DNA of 64,000 nt from Dechloromonas aromatica (nom. nud.) (GTDB taxonomy: Bacteria > Pseudomonadota > Gammaproteobacteria > Burkholderiales > Rhodocyclaceae). The translations under genes and the position numbers were made by a program. Shown in pieces: positions 10,140-18,933 of this stretch (positions are counted from its first letter, which is position 1; each line of letters opens with the position of its first letter). The notes beneath the pieces are model-generated. The model was not told the DNA's origin. It made no database searches and was given only the letters and a program-made list of their open reading frames with translations. The stretch covers positions 18,136 through 82,135 of the forward strand of contig JAFIHA010000016.1 in NCBI GenBank assembly GCA_017848965.1, read 5' to 3'.

Positions 10140-11498
10140 ATGGCCAAGACCAAGACGCTCTACAGTTGTACCGAATGCGGGGCAAGCAGCCCGAAATGGC
10201 AGGGCCAGTGCCCCGGCTGCAACGCCTGGAACACGCTGGTCGAGACGCTCGCCGAGCAGCCCGGCAAGCACCGCTTCGAGGCGCTGGCGCCAGCGGCGAA
10301 ACTGCAGAACCTGGCCGACATCGAAGCCCGTGAGGCCGACCGCATCCCGACCGGCATCGGCGAGTTCGACCGGGCGCTCGGCGGCGGCCTGGTCGCCGGC
10401 GGCGTCGTGCTGATCGGCGGCGACCCCGGCATCGGCAAGAGCACGCTGCTGCTGCAGGCGCTGGCGCACCTGTCGCAGGCGCACAAGGTGATCTACGTCA
10501 CTGGCGAGGAGTCCGGCCAGCAGGTGGCGCTGCGTGCCCGCCGCCTCAACGTCGATAGCGGCAGCCTGCCGCTGATGGCCGAGATCAACCTGGAACGCAT
10601 CCTCGCCACGCTGCAGGCGGAAAAGCCGCAGGTGGCGGTGATCGACTCGATCCAGACGCTATGGTCGGACCAGCTTTCCAGCGCCCCGGGTTCGGTCGCC
10701 CAAGTGCGCGAATGCGCGGCGCAGCTGACGCGGCTGGCCAAGCAGGCCGGCATCACCGTCATCCTGGTCGGCCACGTGACCAAGGAAGGCGCGCTGGCCG
10801 GACCGCGCGTGCTCGAACACGTGGTCGATACCGTGCTCTATTTCGAGGGCGACACGCATTCGAGCTTCCGCCTGGTGCGCGCGGTCAAGAACCGCTTCGG
10901 CGCGGTCAATGAGCTCGGCGTCTTCGCGATGACCGAGAGCGGCCTCAAGGGCGTCAGCAATCCGTCGGCGATGTTCCTGTCGCAGCACGGCCAGGAGGTC
11001 GCCGGCTCCTGCGTGATGGTGACGCAGGAGGGGACGCGGCCGCTGCTGGTGGAAATCCAGGCGCTGGTCGACACCGCGCACGGCAACCCGCGCCGGCTGA
11101 CCGTCGGCCTCGATGCGCAGCGACTGGCGATGTTGCTGGCGGTGCTGCACCGCCACGCCGGCATCGTCTGCTTCGACCAGGACGTCTTCGTCAACGCCGT
11201 CGGCGGGGTCAAGATCGGCGAGCCAGCAGGCGATCTGGCGGTGATCATGGCGATCACGTCTTCGTTGAAAAACAAAGCTTTGCCAGAGAAACTTATAGTA
11301 TTTGGTGAAGTTGGTCTGGCGGGTGAAATCCGCCCCGCGCCGCGCGGCCAGGAGCGTTTGAAGGAGGCCGCCAAGCTCGGCTTCACCCGCGCCCTGATCC
11401 CCGAGGCCAACCGGCCGCGGCAGGCGATCCCGGGCATGGAAGTGATCGCCGTGCGCCGCGTCGAGGAAGCGGTGCAGCGCATCCGGGAGCTGCAGTGA
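10140..11498 (+). CDS. radA: RadA/Sms DNA branch-migration ATPase
   Basis: A 452-residue RadA. It has a C4 zinc finger (Cys10, 13, 24, 27), a RecA-like core with Walker A GGDPGIGKST near residue 93, the RadA-specific KNRFG motif near residue 249 and a Lon-protease-like C-terminal domain. RadA is a hexameric helicase acting on recombination intermediates. It starts directly at the alr stop codon and ends in a GTGA overlap with the permease gene. Confidence 0.96.
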   Translation: MAKTKTLYSCTECGASSPKWQGQCPGCNAWNTLVETLAEQPGKHRFEALAPAAKLQNLADIEAREADRIPTGIGEFDRALGGGLVAGGVVLIGGDPGIGKSTLLLQALAHLSQAHKVIYVTGEESGQQVALRARRLNVDSGSLPLMAEINLERILATLQAEKPQVAVIDSIQTLWSDQLSSAPGSVAQVRECAAQLTRLAKQAGITVILVGHVTKEGALAGPRVLEHVVDTVLYFEGDTHSSFRLVRAVKNRFGAVNELGVFAMTESGLKGVSNPSAMFLSQHGQEVAGSCVMVTQEGTRPLLVEIQALVDTAHGNPRRLTVGLDAQRLAMLLAVLHRHAGIVCFDQDVFVNAVGGVKIGEPAGDLAVIMAITSSLKNKALPEKLIVFGEVGLAGEIRPAPRGQERLKEAAKLGFTRALIPEANRPRQAIPGMEVIAVRRVEEAVQRIRELQ

Positions 11499-13975
11499 AC
11501 CTGACGCTGGCCTGGCGCATGCTGCGCCGCGAACTGCGCGCCGGAGAGCTGCGCCTGCTTTTCGCGGCGCTGACCATCGCCGTCGCCGCAGTCAGCGCCG
11601 TCGGTTTTCTCGCCGACCGGGTCGGCCGGGGGCTTGAGGGTGAGGCACGGCAGATGCTCGGCGCCGACCTGGTGGTCGCCGCCGACCAGCCGCTGCCGGC
11701 CGAACTCGCTGCAGAGGCCGGGCGCCGCGGCCTGCGCACGACGCAGACGCTGGTCTTCCCAAGCATGGTTTTCGCCAACGGCCGGGCGGAACTGGTCGAG
11801 ATCAAGGCGGTCGGCGCCGGCTACCCGCTGCGCGGCCGCCTGCGCAGCGCCGCCGCGCCGGGCCAGCCGGATCTCGCGGTCGACGGCGGCCCGCAGCCAA
11901 CAACCGCCTGGGCCGACGAGCGCCTGTTCAGCCTGCTCGCACTTGAACCCGGCGCGCCGCTCGGCGTCGGCCAGCTGCAGCTGCCGGTGAGCGCCGTGCT
12001 CACCCGCGAACCCGACCGCAGCTTCAACGTCTTCGCGCTGCAGCCGCGCCTGCTGATGCACCTCGACGACATCGCCGGCAGCGGCCTGATCCAGTTCGGC
12101 GCGCGCGTCCGCTACCGCCTGCTGGTCGCCGGCGAGGCGGCGGCGCTGGCGCAATGGCGGGCCTGGGCCGAGCCACGGCTGGGGCGCGGGCAGCGCCTCG
12201 AAGGCATCGAAAACGCCCGCCCGGAAATCCGCAACGCGCTCGACAAGGCGCAGCGCTTTCTGGGCCTGGCGACGCTGTTGACCGTGATCCTCTCGGCCAT
12301 CGCCGTGGCGCTCGCCGCCCGCCGCTACATGCAGCGCCACCTCGACGCTTGCGCCGTGCTGCGCTGCCTGGGCATGACCCAGGGTCGGCTGCTGCGCCTG
12401 CATGCGCTGTCCTTTTTCTGGCTGGCGGCGCTGGCCGCGGTGCTTGGCGCCGGCCTCGGCTTTGCCGCGCATTTCGCGCTGGTCTCGGCAATGGCCGGGC
12501 TGATCGCCGGCGAGCTGCCGCTGCCCGGCGCCGGCCCGCTCGGCGAAGGGGCGCTGGTCGCCGGCGTGCTGCTCTTCGGCTTCGCGCTGCCGCCGCTGCT
12601 GCAACTGGCGCGGGTGCCGACCTTGCGCGTGCTGCGCCGCGAACTCGGGCCGCCGGCGCCGCTGGCCGTGCTCGGCTACGCTTTCGGCTTTGCACTGCTT
12701 GCCATGCTGATCGTCCGCGCCGCCGGCGACCTGCGCCTCGGCCTGTTCGCCGTCGCCGGCTTCAGCGGCGCGCTGGCGCTGTTCTGGGGGCTCGCCTGGA
12801 GCGCTGTCCGCATCGCCGGCCGGCTGCGCGGCGGCGCCGGCTTCGGCTGGCGCCAGGGACTGGCGACGCTGGCCCGGCACGGCGCCGCCAACACGCTGAA
12901 GATCGTGGCGCTGGGCATCGGCCTGATGGCCCTGCTGCTGCTTGGCGTGACCCGGCTCGAACTGGTCGATGCCTGGCAGAAATCGCTGCCGGCCGATGCG
13001 CCCAACCGCTTCATCATCAACATCCAGCCCGAACAGCGCCAGGCGCTGGCCGACTGGCTGGCCGGGCAGGGCATCGCTGCCGAGCTGGCGCCGATGGTGC
13101 GGGCGCGGCTGCTCAGGATCAACGAACGCCCGGTCAGTGCCGCCGACTTTCCCGACGACGAGCGCGCCCAGCGCCTGGTCGAGCGCGAGTTCAACCTGTC
13201 GTGGCGGCGCGATCTGCCGGCCGGCAACGAGATCGTCGGTGGCCGCTGGTTCGCCGGTCCGGGCCAGGAAGCCTCGGTCGAGGCCGGGCTGGCCAAGACC
13301 CTCGGCATCGGGCTCGGCGACCGCCTGCTGTTCAGCGTCGCCGGTGTCGAGAAGAGCGTCGCGGTGACCAGCCTGCGCCGCCTCGACTGGGATTCGATGC
13401 GCGTCAATTTCTTCGTCCTGACGCCGCCCGGCGTGCTCGACGACGCGCCGGCCAGCTACATCACCAGCTTCCACCTGCCGGCCGAACGGCGGCAGGCGGC
13501 GGCGCAACTTGTCGAAGCCTTTCCCAACCTGACGGTGATCGATATCGACGCGGTGCTGGCGCAGATCCAGGGCGTCGTCGGCCAGGTCGTCGGCGCCGTC
13601 CAGCTGGTTTTCCTGTTCACCCTCGCCGCCGGCGCCGTCGTGCTCTACGCCGCCTTCCTCTCGGCGATCGACGAGCGGCGCTTCGAACTGGCGGTGATGC
13701 GCGCGCTCGGCGCCCGCCGCGAGCAATTGCGCGGCGCGCTGCTGGTCGAGCTGGCGGCGGTCGGCGGACTCGCCGGCCTGATCGCCGCGCTCGGCGCGGC
13801 GGCGGTCGGCCAGCTGCTGGCACGCCAGGTGTTCGAGCTGGCGCCCGAGTTTTCGCTGGCGTCGCCGCTGCTCGCCGCGCTCGGCTGCGCCGTATTCACG
13901 ACGCTTGTCGGCTGGCTGGGCATGCGCAGCCTGCTTGGCGTGCCGCCGCTGGCGGCGTTGCGTCAGGGCGTCTGA
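11495..13975 (+). CDS. FtsX-like ABC transporter permease (YbbP family)
   Basis: An 826-residue integral membrane protein with a GTG start. Layout is that of the large two-module YbbP/COG3127 permeases: an N-terminal helix, a long periplasmic domain, a block of helices, a second periplasmic domain (about 490-660) and three C-terminal helices with the FtsX motif ERRFELAVMRALGARREQ. These pair with a YbbA/LolD-type ATPase and are thought to act on lipids or lipoproteins at the envelope. No ATPase gene is adjacent here, so the partner must be encoded elsewhere. It ends by overlapping the convergent anti-sigma gene by 13 bp. Confidence 0.88.
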   Translation: MNLTLAWRMLRRELRAGELRLLFAALTIAVAAVSAVGFLADRVGRGLEGEARQMLGADLVVAADQPLPAELAAEAGRRGLRTTQTLVFPSMVFANGRAELVEIKAVGAGYPLRGRLRSAAAPGQPDLAVDGGPQPTTAWADERLFSLLALEPGAPLGVGQLQLPVSAVLTREPDRSFNVFALQPRLLMHLDDIAGSGLIQFGARVRYRLLVAGEAAALAQWRAWAEPRLGRGQRLEGIENARPEIRNALDKAQRFLGLATLLTVILSAIAVALAARRYMQRHLDACAVLRCLGMTQGRLLRLHALSFFWLAALAAVLGAGLGFAAHFALVSAMAGLIAGELPLPGAGPLGEGALVAGVLLFGFALPPLLQLARVPTLRVLRRELGPPAPLAVLGYAFGFALLAMLIVRAAGDLRLGLFAVAGFSGALALFWGLAWSAVRIAGRLRGGAGFGWRQGLATLARHGAANTLKIVALGIGLMALLLLGVTRLELVDAWQKSLPADAPNRFIINIQPEQRQALADWLAGQGIAAELAPMVRARLLRINERPVSAADFPDDERAQRLVEREFNLSWRRDLPAGNEIVGGRWFAGPGQEASVEAGLAKTLGIGLGDRLLFSVAGVEKSVAVTSLRRLDWDSMRVNFFVLTPPGVLDDAPASYITSFHLPAERRQAAAQLVEAFPNLTVIDIDAVLAQIQGVVGQVVGAVQLVFLFTLAAGAVVLYAAFLSAIDERRFELAVMRALGARREQLRGALLVELAAVGGLAGLIAALGAAAVGQLLARQVFELAPEFSLASPLLAALGCAVFTTLVGWLGMRSLLGVPPLAALRQGV

Positions 13976-14385
13976 TCGGTGGCTGGGCGCAGGACGAGTT
14001 CGACGACGTTGTGTTCGTCTTCCCGGCGGTAACGTATTTCGCGGCTCAGGCCACGGATCAGGCGGATGCCCATGCCGCCGGGGACGTCGGGCGTGGCGGC
14101 GGGCAAGGGGCAGGACGACGGGTCAAAGGGAAGGCCGCGATCCTCGTAGTGCAGCACAATGTTGTCCTGCCGGCGGATCAGGCGCAGGCTGACGACACTG
14201 CGTTCGGGGTCCGGGCGGCCATGATCGACGGTGTTGATGAACAGCTCTTCGGCAATGAGTTGCAGGCGCAGGCATTGCGTTTCGCCGATCGCCAGCTGCC
14301 GGCAGGCTCCGGCCAGCGTGGCGAGCAGCCCGCTCAGCGCATCATGGCGCGGGGCGACGGAAATCTCCGTAGAATGCGTGTTCAT
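13963..14385 (-). CDS. RsbW-like anti-sigma factor / serine kinase
   Basis: A 140-residue GHKL ATPase of the HATPase_c_2 (RsbW/SpoIIAB) type. The N box is EELFINTVDHG; G boxes are DRGLPFD and GGMGIRLIRGL. Such proteins bind and inhibit a sigma factor or other partner and phosphorylate a STAS antagonist. A matching STAS protein (18507-18857) and PP2C phosphatase (15425-17551) lie within 5 kb, so this is very probably the switch kinase of that set. It is divergent from the FecR gene, with 20 bp between starts. Confidence 0.85.
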   Translation of the reverse strand: MNTHSTEISVAPRHDALSGLLATLAGACRQLAIGETQCLRLQLIAEELFINTVDHGRPDPERSVVSLRLIRRQDNIVLHYEDRGLPFDPSSCPLPAATPDVPGGMGIRLIRGLSREIRYRREDEHNVVELVLRPATDQTP

Positions 14386-14405
14386 GACTCAGGAAGGAGC
14401 TTGGG

Positions 14406-14864
14406 ATGATGATTAGAGCACATCGGGCGCTGGCTTTCATGTTCGCTTTTCTCGCCGTTGCCGCGGCGCAGGCGGCGGAAGTGGCAGGCATGGTCAAGAT
14501 CAGCCGCGGCGAGGCGGCGATCGAACGGGCCGGCGAGCGTCTGCCGGCGACGGTGGGGACGCCGGTACTGGCGACCGATCGCCTGCGCACCGGTGCCGAC
14601 GGCGCGCTCGGTGTCACCTTGCGCGACAACACCTTGCTTTCGGCGGGGCCGAATTCACTGATCGTCATCGAGAAGTTCGCCTTCAACAGTTCGACGCTGG
14701 AGGGCGGGATGTCGGTCGGCATCCGCAAGGGGACGCTGGCGGTCGCGTCCGGCAAGATCGCCAAGCGGACGCCGGAATCGGTCGATTTCCACACGCCGAC
14801 CTCGGTGCTCGGCGTGCGCGGCACCGAATTTCTGGTCGAAGTGATCGGGGGCAGCGATGAGTAA
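14406..14864 (+). CDS. FecR-domain periplasmic protein
   Basis: A 152-residue protein with a cleavable signal peptide (hydrophobic run ending AAAQAAE) and a FecR domain covering nearly all the rest, with the typical TDRLRTGADG and TPTSVLGVRGTEFLVEV stretches. Unlike sigma-regulator FecR it has no cytoplasmic anti-sigma part or membrane helix. An AAGGAG site precedes the ATG. It overlaps the OmpA lipoprotein gene by 8 bp, indicating a two-gene operon; it may sense or scaffold envelope state for the neighbouring CHASE2 sensor. Confidence 0.85.
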   Translation: MMIRAHRALAFMFAFLAVAAAQAAEVAGMVKISRGEAAIERAGERLPATVGTPVLATDRLRTGADGALGVTLRDNTLLSAGPNSLIVIEKFAFNSSTLEGGMSVGIRKGTLAVASGKIAKRTPESVDFHTPTSVLGVRGTEFLVEVIGGSDE

Positions 14865-15438
14865 GACGCTGCCACACTTCGTTCTTTGCCTGCTGCTCGG
14901 CGCCTGCGCCAGCGAGCGGGTGGTCTTGCTGCCGTCGACGGACGGCAGCCCGGGCAAGGTGATCGTCCGCGATGCCGCTGGCGAACGCGTTCTCGATCAG
15001 CCTTATGCGGCGACTGCCCGCCGCCTGGGTATCAATCGGCCGACCGTGACCGAGGCTGCCCAGGTTGAAGTGCGTTATGGCGAAACCCTGCGCGCATTGC
15101 CGCCGCGGCCGACCAGCTATACCGTCTATTTCGAGACCGGCACCGACACGATGACGCCGGCGTCGGCGCAGGCCTTCGTCGGCGTCAAGCGGGAAATCGC
15201 CGAACGGCCGGCGGTCGAGGTCATGGTCATCGGCCACACCGACCGCGTCGGCTCGCCGGCCGAGAACGATCCGCTGTCGCGGCAGCGCGCCGAACTGGTG
15301 CGCGATCAACTGGTGGCCGAAGGGGTGCCGGTGGAGAAGCTGGAAGTCGCCGGGCGCGGCGAACGCGAACCGCTGGTGCCGACCGCCGACGACGTCGACG
15401 AGCCGCGCAACCGCCGGGTCGAGATCAGCATCCGCTGA
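14857..15438 (+). CDS. OmpA-family lipoprotein
   Basis: A 193-residue lipoprotein. The lipobox is LLLGAC with Cys17 as the acylation site. The C-terminal half (about 85-190) is an OmpA-like peptidoglycan-binding domain with VMVIGHTDRVGSPAENDPLS and NRRVEISI. Likely anchored in the outer membrane and bound to the cell wall. Coupled to the FecR gene upstream; its 3' end overlaps the convergent CHASE2-SpoIIE gene by 14 bp. Confidence 0.88.
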   Translation: MSKTLPHFVLCLLLGACASERVVLLPSTDGSPGKVIVRDAAGERVLDQPYAATARRLGINRPTVTEAAQVEVRYGETLRALPPRPTSYTVYFETGTDTMTPASAQAFVGVKREIAERPAVEVMVIGHTDRVGSPAENDPLSRQRAELVRDQLVAEGVPVEKLEVAGRGEREPLVPTADDVDEPRNRRVEISIR

Positions 15439-17551
15439 ACGCCGGGCCGTTCCAGCGCAGCAGCAGCAGCGTCAGGTCGTCGGCGGCGGGTTCGCCGGCC
15501 TCGAACTGGCGGACGCTGTCGCGGATCTGCCGGCAGACGGTGCCGGGTTCGGTTTCCGGTGTCCGTGCCAGACAGGCTTCCAGGCCGGCGTGGCCGAATA
15601 GCTGGCCGTCGCGAGTGGCTTCGCTGACGCCGTCGGTGAACAGGCAGAGCAGGTCGCCTGCTTGCAGCCGGATGCTGCCGCTGGCGTAGGGGTAATCGCC
15701 CAGCGCGCAGAGCGGCGGGCCTGAAATCTCCGCCATCGGCAGCGGCTGGAGTTCGCCGTTGCGCTTGAGGAGCGGCGCGTCATGGCCGGCGCAGACATAA
15801 TCCAGCCGGCCGTCGTCGGCATCGAGAATGGCGATGAAGGCGGTGACGAAAAGCAGCGCCGTGTTGTTGCGGTCGAGCTCGTGTTCGAGGTCGCGGATCG
15901 CGGCGCCGAGATCGTCGTGGCGCCGGGTCAGCGTGTTGCCCAGGGTTTTCGAGATGGCCATGAACAGGCTGGCGGGAACGCCCTTGCCGGACACGTCGCC
16001 GATGGCGATGCAGAGGCGGCGCGTGTCGAGCATGAAGCAGTCGTAGTAGTCGCCGCCGACCGCCTGTGCCGGTTCGAGGATGGCGGCAAGGGCAAAGCGT
16101 GTTTCGTCGGCAAACAGACGTTCGGGGTCGGGCAGCAGCCCCATCTGGATGCGCCGCGCGCTGTCGAGTTCGCCGGCGATGCGCGCCGCCTGTTCGCGGC
16201 TTGCCTGGAGTTGCCGTTCCGCCGCCTGGTGCCGCTCGTCGGCGCGGATCAGGGTGTTGCCGAGCAGGGCCATGAACACCGGGCCGAGCAGCAGGGCCGG
16301 TGTGTTGCCGTCGACCAGCCAGCGTCCGCTGAAGTAGGCGAGATGGCCGGCGAGCAGCAGGCTGCCGCCGACGGCGGCGAAACCCAGCACCGCGTAGCGC
16401 GGCCGCAAGGCCGGTACGCTGCCGATCAGCAGCAGGCCGCCGGCGAGCAGGGCGGCCAGTTCGAGCATCGGCATCCAGTCCGGCCGGCGCAGGGCGTCGC
16501 CGGCAAGCAGGCTCTCGATGACCTGGACGTGCACGTCGGCGCCGGGCAGGCTGTCGCCAAGCGGCGTGATGACGCGGTCCTGGAGGCCGATGCTGTTGAA
16601 GCCGACGATCACCAGGCGTCCGGCGAAGGTTTCCGGCGGGTGCTTGCCGGCCAGGATATCGGCGGCCGACAGGTAGTAATGCGAACTGGCGCGCCCGAAA
16701 TGCAGCAGCAGTTCGCCGTTGGCCTGGGTCGGCAGCCGGTAGTCGCCGAGGCGCAGCGCCGCCATGCCCTTGCCGCCGGCCTCGATGGCGACGGCGCCGC
16801 CGCCCAGCGCCTGTCTGACCATCTCGAGCGGCAACGAGAGATAGGGTTGCTCGTCGATCAACGCCAGCGTCGGCACGCGGCGCAGGATGCCACGGTCGTG
16901 GCCGCCGTTGCGGGCGTCCGGCGTGGCGTTGATGAAGCCTTCGCCACCCGCAGCCGCCTGCAGCTCAGGGCGGCTGGCGAGGGCGCTGGCGAAGCGGGGC
17001 AACAGGCGGTCGGCCCCCGGTTCGATGGCGATTTGCGGCAGCGGATGGCGCGGCAGCCTGGCGCCGGCCAGCGCCAGGGGCAGGCCGACCGTGGCGAGAA
17101 CGGTCGGCGCCCGGCCGATGACCTCGGCAAACTGCTGGTCAGGATCGGGCAGGTGGCTGAGCTGCGCGGGATCGAGGCCGGGCAGGCGGCGGGCGAGCAG
17201 GGCCGGAGCGTGCTGGTCGGCTTCGGCAAAAATGAAATCGAAACCGACGGCGAGCGGTGCGCCGGCCTGGATGCGTTCCAGCAGCCGCCCCAGCAGGTCG
17301 CGCGGCCACGGCCACTGGCCGTGGGCAAGCAGGCTCTGGCTGTCGATGCCGACGATGATCACTGGTTCGCTTGGCCGCTCGCGCGGCAGCAGGCGCTGGT
17401 AACGGTCGAACTGGTTGAGTTGCAGCGCGTGCAGCGGCGTCCGCTCGATATTGCTCAGGAGCAGGGCGCCGACGCCGAGGAGCAGGCTGGGCAGCAAGCG
17501 TCCGCGCCCGGCGCGCAGCAGGGCGGCGATGACGGCGGTGGCCCGGCTCAC
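15425..17551 (-). CDS. CHASE2 sensor fused to SpoIIE-type PP2C phosphatase
   Basis: A 708-residue membrane sensor. An N-terminal helix leads into a periplasmic CHASE2 domain (about 40-330, with FDRYQRLLPRERPSEPVIIVGID), then three membrane helices (about 350-430), a short coiled coil, and a PP2C/SpoIIE domain (about 480-700) with metal-binding motifs GGDYYDCF, GDVSGKGVPASLFM and LFTDGVSEA. It should dephosphorylate a STAS anti-anti-sigma factor in response to an extracytoplasmic signal. Last gene of the STAS-MBL-phosphatase operon, overlapping the MBL gene by 4 bp. Confidence 0.92.
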   Translation of the reverse strand: MSRATAVIAALLRAGRGRLLPSLLLGVGALLLSNIERTPLHALQLNQFDRYQRLLPRERPSEPVIIVGIDSQSLLAHGQWPWPRDLLGRLLERIQAGAPLAVGFDFIFAEADQHAPALLARRLPGLDPAQLSHLPDPDQQFAEVIGRAPTVLATVGLPLALAGARLPRHPLPQIAIEPGADRLLPRFASALASRPELQAAAGGEGFINATPDARNGGHDRGILRRVPTLALIDEQPYLSLPLEMVRQALGGGAVAIEAGGKGMAALRLGDYRLPTQANGELLLHFGRASSHYYLSAADILAGKHPPETFAGRLVIVGFNSIGLQDRVITPLGDSLPGADVHVQVIESLLAGDALRRPDWMPMLELAALLAGGLLLIGSVPALRPRYAVLGFAAVGGSLLLAGHLAYFSGRWLVDGNTPALLLGPVFMALLGNTLIRADERHQAAERQLQASREQAARIAGELDSARRIQMGLLPDPERLFADETRFALAAILEPAQAVGGDYYDCFMLDTRRLCIAIGDVSGKGVPASLFMAISKTLGNTLTRRHDDLGAAIRDLEHELDRNNTALLFVTAFIAILDADDGRLDYVCAGHDAPLLKRNGELQPLPMAEISGPPLCALGDYPYASGSIRLQAGDLLCLFTDGVSEATRDGQLFGHAGLEACLARTPETEPGTVCRQIRDSVRQFEAGEPAADDLTLLLLRWNGPAFSGC

Positions 17552-18510
17552 AAGTTGATGGTCAGGCCGTCGTAGGCGGAAACGATGTCCAGCGGCGGCC
17601 GGTCGCCGCGCGTGATCTGCTCGAAGCGGATCGATTCCTCGAACAGGCGGAAGAGCTGGGCGTCGTCATGCGCCGGTTCGTGGTGGAAGAGGGCCAGGCG
17701 TTTGGCGGCGGCGGCCTGGCACAGCTCGACGCCGACGACGTTGCTCGAATGCCCCCAGTCGGCCTTGACCGAAGTGGCTTCGGCAAGCGAATACATGGCG
17801 TCGAAAATGACCAGGTCGGCCTTGGCGAAGAAACGGGCGAAACTGTCGAAGGAAGCCAGGTCGTCGAGCTTGTGCTCGGAGTCGGTGCTATAGACCACCG
17901 ATTTTTCGGCGCTGTCGAAACGGTAGCCGTAGGAGTCGCCGGTATGTAGCTGCAGCTTGGGCGTGACTCTGACGCCATCGATTTCGTGCGGCAGGTCCGG
18001 CGTCATCAGGTCGAAGTCGATCCTGGCGCCGGCCTGCGAATAGTCGACCGGGAAGCAGGGCGCCCGCATCTGCATGCGCACGGCTTCCTCGAGTTGCTGG
18101 TGGCAACCGTGGATGACGATGTGGTTGCCGGGGATGTACATCGGCGCAAAGAACGGGAAACCCATCAGGTGGTCCCAGTGCAGATGCGAGATGAAAATGT
18201 GGTAGGTCTGCGGGTTGGGCGTGCCGTAACGGGCGATCTTGCTCTGGCCGAGCGGCCGGGCGCCGCTGCCCATGTCGCAGACCAGGTGGTCGGGGCCGTC
18301 GGTGACGATCTCGACGCACGACGAATTGCCACCGAAAGTGTTGTTCACGGTGAACGGCAGGCCGCCGACGAACTGTTCGAGCGCATCGCGGTTCCGGAAG
18401 CTGCGTCCGTTGGCGGCAGCCAGTGCGGCGATGATCTTCTCGCGGATGACCTGCCCGGTCGGCGCCGTCGGCAGCGAGCCGCGGGTACCCCAGAAAATGA
18501 CCTGCTTCAT
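17548..18510 (-). CDS. Metallo-beta-lactamase-fold hydrolase
   Basis: A 320-residue MBL-fold protein. The zinc motif is SHLHWDHLMGFPF (HxHxDH), with further ligands in LHTGDSYGYRF and FHHEPAHDD. The opening FWGTRGSLPTAP resembles MBL proteins found beside two-component and cyclic-nucleotide genes; the substrate is unknown. It lies between the STAS and phosphatase genes with 4-bp overlaps on both sides, so it belongs to the switch operon and may make or destroy a signal, which is inference. Confidence 0.85.
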   Translation of the reverse strand: MKQVIFWGTRGSLPTAPTGQVIREKIIAALAAANGRSFRNRDALEQFVGGLPFTVNNTFGGNSSCVEIVTDGPDHLVCDMGSGARPLGQSKIARYGTPNPQTYHIFISHLHWDHLMGFPFFAPMYIPGNHIVIHGCHQQLEEAVRMQMRAPCFPVDYSQAGARIDFDLMTPDLPHEIDGVRVTPKLQLHTGDSYGYRFDSAEKSVVYSTDSEHKLDDLASFDSFARFFAKADLVIFDAMYSLAEATSVKADWGHSSNVVGVELCQAAAAKRLALFHHEPAHDDAQLFRLFEESIRFEQITRGDRPPLDIVSAYDGLTINL

Positions 18511-18857
18511 TGTCCAAGCACCTTGCAGGCGGTGTCCACCGAGGTGTAGCAGGGGACGATGAGGTTGAAACGGCTGATCGTGAACACTTCCTGGACCAGC
18601 GGCGTCAGGGCGGCGATGGCGAAGCTGCCCTGCTGCGCTTTCGACTGGCGGGACGCCATCATCAGCACGCGCAGGCCGGCACTGCTGATATAGGCGACGC
18701 CGGAAAAATCAAGCAGCAATGCGGGCTGACCCTGGCGGCAGTTGATCAGCAGTGGTTCGAGCAAACGGGTGAACTCTTCACTGGACGCGTGGTCTATGCG
18801 ACCGCTGACGGAGACGACCAGAACGCCGGACTGCTCGCGGGTGGTTAGTTGCATCAT
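18507..18857 (-). CDS. STAS-domain anti-anti-sigma factor
   Basis: A 116-residue SpoIIAA/RsbV-like protein. The loop carrying the phosphorylatable serine reads FSGVAYISSAGLRVLMMA. When unphosphorylated it would bind the RsbW-like kinase and release its partner. First gene of the leftward operon. The ATG at 18857 is used; a second ATG follows at 18854 and the frame is open further upstream only through a TTG. It is divergent from the YgiQ gene. Confidence 0.88.
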   Translation of the reverse strand: MMQLTTREQSGVLVVSVSGRIDHASSEEFTRLLEPLLINCRQGQPALLLDFSGVAYISSAGLRVLMMASRQSKAQQGSFAIAALTPLVQEVFTISRFNLIVPCYTSVDTACKVLGQ

Positions 18858-18933
18858 CGCTGGAAAAGCTTCAGGCAATTGTTTCAATGGTCAAGTATGC
18901 CATGGCCGTCCTCTGACTTAGGTAAAATATTGC

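Noticed and set aside
10838-13726. 962-residue minus-strand frame, and similar long antisense frames at 4590-7079, 33981-35849 and 41062-42705
   Set aside because: They are antisense to radA/permease, tssM, typA and uvrB, all well-recognised genes; composition is that of GC-rich shadow frames (His, Arg, Gln, Ala rich).
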